A stretch of 64,000 nt of DNA from NCBI GenBank assembly GCA_002343775.1, contig DDSH01000024.1:63171-127170 (forward strand), in the 5' to 3' direction. The notes beneath the pieces were generated by a model. It searched no databases. It worked only from the letters and a program-made list of their open reading frames with translations, and was not told the origin of the DNA. Positions 43,081 to 51,135 of the stretch are shown in pieces; position 1 is the stretch's first letter; every line of letters begins with the position of its first letter. Source of the DNA: Anaerolineales bacterium UBA2395. Its GTDB lineage: Bacteria; Chloroflexota; Anaerolineae; Anaerolineales; Villigracilaceae. The translations under genes and the position numbers were made by a program.

Positions 43081-45084
43081 ATGGCACTCATCACCACATC
43101 CAACCTTACCAAATCCTACGGCGCGACCGACATCTTCAGCAACCTGACCCTCGCCATCGAAAAAGGCTCGCGGCTGGGCATCGTCGGTCCGAACGGCGTT
43201 GGCAAGACCACGCTCCTCCGCATCCTTGCCGGAGAGGATGAATCCAGCACGGGGGCAGTCATCCGCTCACGGGGAGTCCGAAGCGGATATTTGTCGCAAG
43301 AGGCAGATTTCAAAATGGAAGGCACGCTCTGGGATGCGTGTCATTCCGTCTTCGACGATCTCATCCGCCAGCAAAAAGAATTGCACCGCCTCGAAGAACT
43401 GATGGCGACCGATCATGATGTCATCGAACAATATGGCAAGGTGCAAGAGGATTTTGAACGGCGCGGCGGATACACCTACGAGACTCGCATCAAGCAGGTG
43501 CTTACCGGTCTGGGATTCGACGCCTCAGACTACGCCTTGTCTTTGGACCACCTCTCAGGCGGACAGCGCACTCGAGCCTTTCTCGCCCGCCTGCTGCTCT
43601 CCGAACCGGATGTGCTGCTGCTCGACGAACCCACCAACCACCTCGACATCCGCGCAGTGGAATGGCTCGAAGGCTATTTGAATCAATGGGAAGGCGCGGC
43701 GGTCATCGTCTCACATGACCGCTATTTTCTGGACAAGGTCAGCACCGAGATATTGGAAATGCTGCCCGGCGCGTATGAGATGTACAAGGGCAATTACAAA
43801 GCGTATCTGAAACAACGTGAAGAACGCATTGCCCGCAGGCAGGAAGTGTTCGAGAGCGAAAAAGAAAAACTGAATAAAGAGATGGAATACATCCGCAAGA
43901 ATGTGGCGGGGCAAAATGTATTGCAGGCGAAGGGCAAACTAAAACGTTTGTCGCGTTTGATCCAAGCCATCGAACAGATCGGCATGGAAGCTGCGCTCAA
44001 CCAAAAATGGAGTGAGACCGCAAGTGAAGTTTCAGTGACGACTTCCATTATGAGCGTGGAGGAAGCGGGTCGTCGCATTAATGCGTTAAGGTCGCCCGTG
44101 CGGACGCTGCCCAATTTACATCTGCGTTTGGGTTCCGAAAAACGCTCCGGCGACCTAGTGATTCGCACGAAAGAGTTGAGCGTCGGGTTCCCCGATAAGT
44201 TTTTATTCAAGTCACCTGATATTGAATTGCGACGGCAGGACTGTGCCGCGTTGATCGGACCGAACGGTGCGGGAAAATCTACGTTCCTGAAGACCATTCT
44301 CGGTCAGTTCGAGCCGTTGGAAGGTGAAGTGGTTTTGGGTTCGAGCCTGCACATCGGCTACTTTGCACAGGCGCATGAAGGGCTAGACCCGGAGAAAACG
44401 CTTTTGCAGGAGATCGACTCGGTCATGCCGAGCTGGCTGCCGGGGCAGATCCGCGATTATTTAGGCAAGTATCTCTTCAGCGGCGATGACGTGTACAAGA
44501 AGGTCGGTATGCTCTCCGGCGGCGAACGCGGACGTTTGGCATTGGCAAAGCTGGCGCTGCAGGATACAAATCTATTGCTGCTCGACGAACCGACCAATCA
44601 CCTCGACATCCCATCGCAGGAAGTTTTAGAGTCTGTGCTGGAAGATTACACCGGCACCATCCTGCTCATTTCGCATGACCGTTACCTCGTCGATGCGCTG
44701 GCTACCCAGGTCTGGGAGATCGACCCGGACGGGCAGGAACTGGTCGCATTCAAGGGAACTTATTCCGAGTTGAGAGCCGAACGCGAAAAGAAGGAATACG
44801 AAGCGTTCATGGCGGCAAACCAGTCGAAGGTTACAGGTCAAAAGTCGAAAGTCGAAAGTCCAAAAGCAAAGGCGAGCATAAAAGAGGAAAGAAGAAAGAT
44901 TGCGCAGTTGCAGGAGCTGGAGAACAAGATCGCCGAGTTGGAGTCTACACTGGCGAATCTGACGGCGCAGTTGGAGAGTCCGCTGGTGAAGCCAGACGAA
45001 GTGGTGAAGATCGGCAGGGAGTACAACCGCGTCCAAGCCGAGATGGACGCGAAACTGGCAGAATGGGAACAGATGCAGGGATAA
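43081..45084 (+). CDS. ABC-F family ATPase
   Basis: A 667-residue protein with two ABC domains and no membrane segments: Walker A GPNGVGKTTLLR and GPNGAGKSTFLK, signatures LSGGQRTRAFLARLLL and LSGGERGRLALAKLAL, with LLDEPTNHLDI in both. A Lys/Glu-rich linker between the domains and a C-terminal coiled-coil (about 600-667) are typical. ABC-F proteins act at the ribosomal E site as translation factors or antibiotic-resistance proteins; the subfamily cannot be told. It follows proC after its terminator. Confidence 0.93.
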   Translation: MALITTSNLTKSYGATDIFSNLTLAIEKGSRLGIVGPNGVGKTTLLRILAGEDESSTGAVIRSRGVRSGYLSQEADFKMEGTLWDACHSVFDDLIRQQKELHRLEELMATDHDVIEQYGKVQEDFERRGGYTYETRIKQVLTGLGFDASDYALSLDHLSGGQRTRAFLARLLLSEPDVLLLDEPTNHLDIRAVEWLEGYLNQWEGAAVIVSHDRYFLDKVSTEILEMLPGAYEMYKGNYKAYLKQREERIARRQEVFESEKEKLNKEMEYIRKNVAGQNVLQAKGKLKRLSRLIQAIEQIGMEAALNQKWSETASEVSVTTSIMSVEEAGRRINALRSPVRTLPNLHLRLGSEKRSGDLVIRTKELSVGFPDKFLFKSPDIELRRQDCAALIGPNGAGKSTFLKTILGQFEPLEGEVVLGSSLHIGYFAQAHEGLDPEKTLLQEIDSVMPSWLPGQIRDYLGKYLFSGDDVYKKVGMLSGGERGRLALAKLALQDTNLLLLDEPTNHLDIPSQEVLESVLEDYTGTILLISHDRYLVDALATQVWEIDPDGQELVAFKGTYSELRAEREKKEYEAFMAANQSKVTGQKSKVESPKAKASIKEERRKIAQLQELENKIAELESTLANLTAQLESPLVKPDEVVKIGREYNRVQAEMDAKLAEWEQMQG

Positions 45085-45097
45085 GGATCGATCAAAA

Positions 45098-46720
45098 ATG
45101 TATATGAAGACATACATAAAAACGCTGGGAAAGGTATTTTTAGACAAGTATTTTGCCGCGGCGCTTGTTTTTGTGTTGTCACTGTATGTTTTTGAAGAAT
45201 GGGCTTTCGATTCACCCCAGGGTCAGTTCCTAAAAATGTTATTGACCTTTGATCTCAAGAAAGACCTTGCTGCGAACTTGATCGTCAGCTTCGGGTCTTT
45301 CGTCTTTTGCTTCCTTTTCGTCCTGTTTGCGCTCAGAAGTCCCAACAATATGCGATGGATCTATGGGTTCGCCTTTGGCTTGTCCACGCTGATCCAGTAT
45401 GGTTTTTGGAAGGCGGTCAAACGGTTTATTCTGGAACAAGATCTGCAAATCGCGGGTTCCACTCCGCTTAACATCTGGATGGGGGCAGGTGCGTTGTATT
45501 TCAACTGGATCTTTATTTTGCCGCTGGCTGCCTTCGTGTTTTTGCTCTTTTCGATAAAAGGCGAAGAAACACGGCCGCAAAGCCTAAGATCAATTGGCGT
45601 GCTCCTGGCGCTGATCGTGTCTCTTGGCGGATTTGCCTTCATGGCAGACCTCTCCGTCCTTGTGGGTCCATCGCTGCCTGCATACTATGGAACGATCGCT
45701 CAATTCGGGGTGAATGCGCTGGTCCCATCATCCAGACAGGCAGTGGAGCCCATAACCAATACCCGGGCGAAAAATAACATCCTCTTGATCGTGGACGAAA
45801 GCATTCGCGGAGACCATCTTGGGATCAACGGCTATTCCCGCGACACTACCCCATATCTTAGTCAGATCGTTTCTAAAGAGGGAATTGCCCTGAACTTCGG
45901 CGTGGCGGCGGCAGGGGGGACTTGCAGCTATATTTCGAATTCCCTCCTCATCACAGGGGTCCGCCCTGGTAGTGACGATTTCAAACTGGTTCACACCCAC
46001 CCCACCGTTTTCCAATATGCCAGGGCAATGGGATATAAGACATACTATCTGGATGTGCAGGCTTCCTCTTTGTGGAATGGGTTAAAGGGAGATGACCTTC
46101 GTTATGTGGATTTCTGGTACAAGGTAAACGATTTCGAAGACGGCTATAACAGCGATTTCAGGGCTGCAGAACAGATCTCGGATATCCTTTCGGAAAGCAC
46201 CGGGAATTTCATAATGGTGAACAAACGCGGGGTTCACTTCTTGTATGAGGGGTCTTATGCGCCAGATGCAGAAATTTGGGGCCCCACCCCCGACGACTAC
46301 ACCAAACAACCGGACCTGGTCGTTAATGCCTACGATAATGGCATCCGATATAACCTGGATAATTTCTTTAGACACCTGCTTCCCGACCTGTCAATTCTCG
46401 ATACGACTTACATTATTTACACATCCGACCACGGAGAAACCTTATTCGAAGATGGCACAGATTGGCTCCACTGCAATAATACGATACAGGAAGCCCGTGT
46501 GCCTTTGTTGATATTGGGGAAGCACTTACCAACTGTCGAAACGGGTTTCCAGGCGAGTCACAGCAATATACTACCCACCCTGCTGGACTTAATGGATGTC
46601 CCCAACAACATCCGCAGGCACCCCTATGCACCCTCCCTCTTTTCCGATGAGAACAACCAGCCAGTGGATGTTTATTTTTTCGACGGCGCCCTTCGACTGG
46701 TTGATTTCCAAGCCCCGTGA
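45098..46720 (+). CDS. EptA-like phosphoethanolamine transferase-family protein
   Basis: A 540-residue membrane enzyme of the alkaline-phosphatase superfamily. Five hydrophobic segments (about 20-33, 59-79, 88-103, 133-151, 166-190) precede an extracytoplasmic domain with VDESIRGDH (E234), AGGTCSYISNSLLITG with T275 as the likely nucleophile, and TSDHGETLFEDG. This pattern matches EptA/OpgE/CptA transferases that move phosphoethanolamine from phosphatidylethanolamine to a sugar acceptor. The acceptor is unknown, and no lipopolysaccharide genes are visible. It follows the ABC-F gene by 13 nt. Confidence 0.85.
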   Translation: MYMKTYIKTLGKVFLDKYFAAALVFVLSLYVFEEWAFDSPQGQFLKMLLTFDLKKDLAANLIVSFGSFVFCFLFVLFALRSPNNMRWIYGFAFGLSTLIQYGFWKAVKRFILEQDLQIAGSTPLNIWMGAGALYFNWIFILPLAAFVFLLFSIKGEETRPQSLRSIGVLLALIVSLGGFAFMADLSVLVGPSLPAYYGTIAQFGVNALVPSSRQAVEPITNTRAKNNILLIVDESIRGDHLGINGYSRDTTPYLSQIVSKEGIALNFGVAAAGGTCSYISNSLLITGVRPGSDDFKLVHTHPTVFQYARAMGYKTYYLDVQASSLWNGLKGDDLRYVDFWYKVNDFEDGYNSDFRAAEQISDILSESTGNFIMVNKRGVHFLYEGSYAPDAEIWGPTPDDYTKQPDLVVNAYDNGIRYNLDNFFRHLLPDLSILDTTYIIYTSDHGETLFEDGTDWLHCNNTIQEARVPLLILGKHLPTVETGFQASHSNILPTLLDLMDVPNNIRRHPYAPSLFSDENNQPVDVYFFDGALRLVDFQAP

Positions 46721-46752
46721 TCAGGGAATTTTTCGGCACTAATAAGGTCAAT

Positions 46753-46787
46753 AAAAAACTTCCGATTTTCACCGGAAGTTTTTTATT
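46753..46787. terminator. Bidirectional terminator
   Basis: AAAAAACTTCCG at 46753-46764 pairs with CGGAAGTTTTTT at 46773-46784 between convergent genes. Confidence 0.9.
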
Positions 46788-46788
46788 T

Positions 46789-47193
46789 CTAGTATTCGAC
46801 GACTCGCTTGAGAGACTTCGCGTTCTTGACCCAGGCTTTGACATTACTCAAGCCGGGCAATTGGTTCACGAGGTTCTTTTTCGCGTTGATCTTCGCCATT
46901 GCTTCGAGCAGGGCTTCAGGTTTGCGGGTGGCAAGTTCCACGGCTGTATCCACACCGGCGGCTTCGAGCAGGTCGGAGTACTGTGTGCCAATGCCCTTCA
47001 CACGGAACAAGTCCGCACGGTTGACCCATTCAAGAATCTGTTTCGGTGTGAAGCCGGTGGCTTTGGCAAGTTCAGCACGTCCCTTGCGGGTGGCGCCCAT
47101 TTTCAATAGTCCGTTCGTTCCACGCACGCCAGCTTTGTTCAGCTTGGCTGCATTGACCGGACCAATCCCCTCGATTTCTGAAATTGTTGGCAT
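46789..47193 (-). CDS. DUF4332 helix-hairpin-helix protein
   Basis: A 134-residue protein of paired helix-hairpin-helix motifs, seen as IEGIGPVNAAKLNKAGV and RVKGIGTQYSDLLEAAGV, matching the DUF4332 family found in many bacteria. The HhH repeats suggest DNA or RNA binding without sequence specificity. Basic residues are plentiful (RKGR, NAKKNL). It is monocistronic, with a strong GGAG before the ATG and a terminator shared with the opposite gene. Confidence 0.85.
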   Translation of the reverse strand: MPTISEIEGIGPVNAAKLNKAGVRGTNGLLKMGATRKGRAELAKATGFTPKQILEWVNRADLFRVKGIGTQYSDLLEAAGVDTAVELATRKPEALLEAMAKINAKKNLVNQLPGLSNVKAWVKNAKSLKRVVEY

Positions 47194-47368
47194 GGTATGT
47201 TCTCCTTTGTATAAAGTATAGCATCGGTTTCAATGAAAATTACATTCTTATACAAACTTTTAATAAAATGACGTGATGAAATTATCATGCAATCATGTGG
47301 TGTTGAATATGAAAACATAAAATGATATATTGATCCTGAAACATAAACGAGCGATGCAAGGAGATGGT

Positions 47369-48388
47369 ATGGGCTGGCAGGATCAATTACGAGGCGATTC
47401 ATTGAATTGGCTGCTGGAACGCGACACGCCGGGTGTTCGGTATCTGGCATTGCGCGATCTGATGGGACTTGGGAATGATGATGTAGAGTTAAGGGCTGCG
47501 CGGAGAAAAGCGCACAAGGAAGGACCGATCGCAAAAGTTTTGGCGCGCATGCAAGAGGAGGGCTACTGGGCAAAACCCGGCACCGGGTATGGACCGAAAT
47601 ACAAATCCACCGTTTGGGCGTTGATCCTGTTGGCGCAACTTGGCGCGCACATCAGGGAGGATAAGCGCATCAAAACAGCCTGCAACTACCTGCTCGACCA
47701 TGCCCTGACCGAAGGCGGACAATTCTCAGCCATGACGAACGCATCTCCCTCAGGGACGATCGATTGCCTGCAAGGGAATCTTTTGTGGTCGCTGATGGAG
47801 TTGGGCTGCGACGACCCGCGTCTCACATCCGCCTATGAATGGATGGCGCGCTCAACCACCGGTGAAGGTGTATCCCCGATGAAGGATAAACATGCATCCG
47901 TCCGCTATTATGCCTATAAATGTGGTCCCAACTTTGCCTGCGGCGCGAATAACAAACTCCCCTGCGCATGGGGCGGATGCAAGGTACTGCTCGCATTCGG
48001 CAAACTGCCGGTCAAACAACGGACGCCGCTCATCAAACGCGCCATTCAACAGGGAGTGGATTTCTTTTTTACGGTCGATCCGGTGACGGCAAATTACCCG
48101 AATGGGATGGCAGCCAATCCCAGCGGCAACTGGTGGAAGTTCGGCTTCCCGGTCTTTTATGTCACCGATATTTTGCAGATCGCCGAAGCCCTTGCCGGGC
48201 TGGGGCTTGCGAAAGATAAACGTCTCGCCAACACCATGCGATTCATTCGTGAGAAACAAAATGAACAGGGGCGCTGGCTGATGGAGTACAACTACACCGG
48301 CAAGACCTGGCAGAGTTACGGCAAACCCAAAACGCCGAACAAATGGGTGACGTTAAGAGCGCTGCGGGTCTTGAGGGCATCTGTATAA
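47369..48388 (+). CDS. Alpha/alpha-toroid (prenyltransferase-like) protein
   Basis: A 339-residue protein with repeated helical pairs, for example YKSTVWALILLAQLGAH, LTEGGQFSAM, SWLQ-type SYEWMARS and the final EKQNEQGRWLMEY, similar to squalene-cyclase/prenyltransferase toroids. The expected acidic catalytic motif is not seen, so enzymatic activity is uncertain. Cys residues cluster in CGPNFACG and CAWGGCK, a possible metal site. AAGGAG 7 nt before 47369 selects the start; an upstream ATG at 47330 has no Shine-Dalgarno. Confidence 0.7.
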   Translation: MGWQDQLRGDSLNWLLERDTPGVRYLALRDLMGLGNDDVELRAARRKAHKEGPIAKVLARMQEEGYWAKPGTGYGPKYKSTVWALILLAQLGAHIREDKRIKTACNYLLDHALTEGGQFSAMTNASPSGTIDCLQGNLLWSLMELGCDDPRLTSAYEWMARSTTGEGVSPMKDKHASVRYYAYKCGPNFACGANNKLPCAWGGCKVLLAFGKLPVKQRTPLIKRAIQQGVDFFFTVDPVTANYPNGMAANPSGNWWKFGFPVFYVTDILQIAEALAGLGLAKDKRLANTMRFIREKQNEQGRWLMEYNYTGKTWQSYGKPKTPNKWVTLRALRVLRASV

Positions 48389-48527
48389 GGCATCGGGGAG
48401 AAAAAGTTAATAAAAGGCGAATCCGCTCGCGGGTGGGAATGAAGCGCGGGGGGGCGTCTTATAATAAATCAGCCCAATTTTGATAATTAAGTGGCAAAAT
48501 TAGGTATTCCGCCTATGGAGACAGCCC

Positions 48528-49007
48528 ATGCCCACCATTATCTTTAATAACAAAACCTATAACAGTCTCGAAGAAATGCCTGCACAAGAGAGGCAGGCAT
48601 ACGAGCAAATGATGAACATGTTCGTGGACGCGAACGGCAACGGCATTCCCGATTTTTTGGAGGGCGACATGGTGCAAAACGTGCTCTCGGCATATTCCAC
48701 AAAAGTGGATGTGAACGGGAAGACGATCCACAGCCTCGATGACCTTCCGCCCGAATTGCGGCAAAGCGTGAGTGGCGCGTTCGAGATGCTTTCGAACATG
48801 GGCATTTTGGGAAGCAATCCGCTCTCGCAAACACCGCAGATCAGCCGCGAGCCGCAGTTCGAATCCAGACCCTTCGTACCGCAAGGCTCGCCCGTGATGG
48901 AGGAAGATAAGGGGTCGGGTGTTTTCATCTGGGCGATCCTGGGCATCGTTCTGTGCTTCGCCATCGCCGCCGCGTCGGTTGCCGTGTTCTATTTCCTGGG
49001 CAGATGA
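48528..49007 (+). CDS. Small protein with C-terminal membrane anchor
   Basis: A 159-residue protein of unknown function. A soluble part (1-125) contains FNNKTYNSLEEMPAQERQAYEQMMNMFVDANGNGIPDFLEGDM, an EF-hand-like DANGNGIPD stretch, and LDDLPPELRQSV; one membrane segment lies at about 132-156. The Asp/Asn loop may bind calcium or be a chance match. It ends in an ATGA overlap with the next gene (49004-49007) and starts a three-gene unit. Confidence 0.7.
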   Translation: MPTIIFNNKTYNSLEEMPAQERQAYEQMMNMFVDANGNGIPDFLEGDMVQNVLSAYSTKVDVNGKTIHSLDDLPPELRQSVSGAFEMLSNMGILGSNPLSQTPQISREPQFESRPFVPQGSPVMEEDKGSGVFIWAILGIVLCFAIAAASVAVFYFLGR

Positions 49008-49363
49008 AACTCATCCTGATCTATTCGCTTATCGCTGGCGTGATCTCTGCGTTGACGGCGCCGATCCCGGGCACATCACTTCTGCTGACGGCGCTGGAAG
49101 TGTACATGATCGTTCACATTTCCAAGGTGCATGAAGCGCGCCTCGGGTTGAAAGAGATCGGCTATTCCGCTGTGGCTCTTTACGGGCTGTCCACGGTCTT
49201 GAAAGATGCCGCGCTCGAAATCCTCACCTTTGTCCCTGTCATCGGCTGGGGCGCCGAGGTCGTCGTCTCGGTGTTGTTCGTCTTTTTCTTGGGCATGCTG
49301 GCAAACTTATATTTCAGCAAACCGTCACAAAAGGGACGGGGTCTTGAAAAACAAACCGATTAA
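49004..49363 (+). CDS. Small integral membrane protein
   Basis: A 119-residue protein with hydrophobic stretches at about 4-22, 25-35 and 83-105. The GTSLLLTALEVYMIVHISK segment resembles the DUF697 (GTPase-associated) family, but the match is not firm. The ATGA overlap with the upstream gene and a 20-nt overlap with the downstream gene mark it as part of one operon. Its partner could be either neighbour. Confidence 0.65.
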   Translation: MKLILIYSLIAGVISALTAPIPGTSLLLTALEVYMIVHISKVHEARLGLKEIGYSAVALYGLSTVLKDAALEILTFVPVIGWGAEVVVSVLFVFFLGMLANLYFSKPSQKGRGLEKQTD

Positions 49364-50339
49364 ATCCAGGTTGCTCATCTTTGGTCTGTGCCTATGGATG
49401 GCCGCCTGCCAACCGCAGACCATTCCGCCTATCGAAATCCAGACGGCGACTCCGACGACGACTCTTCTCCCCACAGCGACTCCCACGCTTGAACCGACTC
49501 TCACCCCAACTCCCGCGCCTCTTGCCCGCCGCGTGCTGATCCTGTCCATCGACGGTCTTCGCCCCGACGCCATCCCACTCGCGCCCATGCCGAATCTGAC
49601 CGCCCTGATGCAAACCTCCGCCTACTCGCTCACCGTGCAAACCACCTTCCCCAGCGCCACATTGCCAGCACACGTCTCCATGTTCAGCGGACAATGCCCC
49701 GAAAAACACGGCGTGAACTGGAACGATTATCTCCCCGAGAATGGCTACGCCCAGGTCACTGATCTTTTTGACATTGCTCACGCTGCCGGTTTGCAAACCG
49801 TGATGTACGTTGGCAAGGAAAAATTGCAGCAAATTACCGAACCGGAAAGTGTGGATGTTTTCCAATACATCAACGACCGTGATCTGGTCATCACAGAGAC
49901 GCTGATCCAAAACTTCCCCGCCGATTTCGGTCTGATGTTCATTCACTTCCCCACCGCCGACTGGATGGGTCATGTCTATGGCTGGCTTTCAGGCGAGCAG
50001 CTCAGCGTGTTGTTCCGAGCCGATCAGGCACTCGACAACCTGCTATCCGAACTTGATGCGCGTGGCATCCGCAACGAAACGCTCATCATCATCACATCCG
50101 ATCACGGCGGGCACGGCAACATCCACGGTTCCAGCCTGTACGAAGACATGACCATCCCCTGGATCGCTTCGGGTCCGGGCATCCGCCCTGCGGCGTTGAA
50201 CACGCTGATCACCACCACCGACACAGCCGCCACCGCGGCATACGCGTTGAATCTGCCCATCCCTTCTGAATGGGATGGCGTGCCCGTCTATGAAGCGTTT
50301 GGGGTTCAAGCAGAAAAGCCGCCAAAATCTTGCCAGTAA
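49344..50339 (+). CDS. Type I phosphodiesterase / nucleotide pyrophosphatase lipoprotein
   Basis: A 331-residue alkaline-phosphatase-superfamily enzyme. The TTG at 49344 gives a signal with lipobox WMAAC (C22), then a Thr/Pro-rich linker (35-60). The catalytic domain has SIDGLRPD with D70, FPSATLPAHVSM with T106 as nucleophile, and SDHGGHG. These match the NPP/PhoN-type family that hydrolyses phosphodiesters or phosphonates. No ATG is available before the lipobox, so TTG is preferred. It could supply substrates to the phosphorus importers. Confidence 0.78.
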   Translation: MKNKPIKSRLLIFGLCLWMAACQPQTIPPIEIQTATPTTTLLPTATPTLEPTLTPTPAPLARRVLILSIDGLRPDAIPLAPMPNLTALMQTSAYSLTVQTTFPSATLPAHVSMFSGQCPEKHGVNWNDYLPENGYAQVTDLFDIAHAAGLQTVMYVGKEKLQQITEPESVDVFQYINDRDLVITETLIQNFPADFGLMFIHFPTADWMGHVYGWLSGEQLSVLFRADQALDNLLSELDARGIRNETLIIITSDHGGHGNIHGSSLYEDMTIPWIASGPGIRPAALNTLITTTDTAATAAYALNLPIPSEWDGVPVYEAFGVQAEKPPKSCQ

Positions 50340-50399
50340 CAGATACGGTTGACTCCCGCTTGAATTTCCTATACTATTTTTAAGGTAAAGGAGATTCCC

Positions 50400-51086
50400 A
50401 TGACGATCAAAATCACATGGTACGGGCATGCCGCTCTCGGTCTTAACACCGGCGGATATAAGATAATCATCGACCCATTCCTCACGGGGAATCCAGCCGC
50501 TTCGATCCCAGCGGAAGCGGTCGAGGCGGACTTTATCCTTATCAGCCACGGGCACGGTGACCACGTGGGCGACTCGGTTTCCATCGCCAAACGCACCGGC
50601 GCAATGGTCATCAGCAATTATGAGATCGCGGGCTGGTTCGCCGGGCAGGGTGTGACAAAGACCCACGGTCAGCAGCACGGCGGCGGGTTCAAACATCCCT
50701 TTGGTTATCTCAAGCTGACGCTCGCATTTCATGGCTCGGCATTGCCCGATGGTTCCAACGGCGGCAATCCATGCGGCTTTTTTCTTAGGACCAACGACGA
50801 TAAAAAACTCTACTTCGCCCAGGATACAGCCTTGTTCGGCGATATGAAACTCATCGGTGAGGAGGGCTTGGACCTTGCCGTGCTGCCCATCGGGGATAAC
50901 TTCACAATGGGACCCGACGACGCGCTGCGTGCGGTCAAACTACTGGAGCCAAAGAATGTCATCCCCATTCATTACAACACCTGGGATCTGATTGCACAGG
51001 ATGCAAACGCCTGGGCGGAGCGGGTCAACAGGGAAACAAATGCAAAAGCGATTGTGCTAAAACCCGGCGAGAGTTTTTCTGTGTAA
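50400..51086 (+). CDS. UPF0173 metal-dependent hydrolase
   Basis: A 228-residue metallo-beta-lactamase-fold protein of the UPF0173 family. ITWYGHAALGL starts the fold, LISHGHGDHVGD is the HxHxDH metal motif, FAQDTALFGDM and NVIPIHYNTWD contribute the remaining ligands. Likely a hydrolase with a dinuclear site; substrate unknown. AAGGAG before the ATG is good. It ends before a bidirectional terminator. Confidence 0.92.
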   Translation: MTIKITWYGHAALGLNTGGYKIIIDPFLTGNPAASIPAEAVEADFILISHGHGDHVGDSVSIAKRTGAMVISNYEIAGWFAGQGVTKTHGQQHGGGFKHPFGYLKLTLAFHGSALPDGSNGGNPCGFFLRTNDDKKLYFAQDTALFGDMKLIGEEGLDLAVLPIGDNFTMGPDDALRAVKLLEPKNVIPIHYNTWDLIAQDANAWAERVNRETNAKAIVLKPGESFSV

Positions 51087-51090
51087 ACAA

Positions 51091-51123
51091 AAAAACCGCC
51101 CGCAAAGTTTGCGGGCGGTTTTT
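51091..51123. terminator. Bidirectional terminator
   Basis: A 13-bp stem (51091-51103 with 51111-51123), A-run on the left and T-run on the right, between convergent genes. Confidence 0.9.
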
Positions 51124-51135
51124 CGTTCCCAAATA

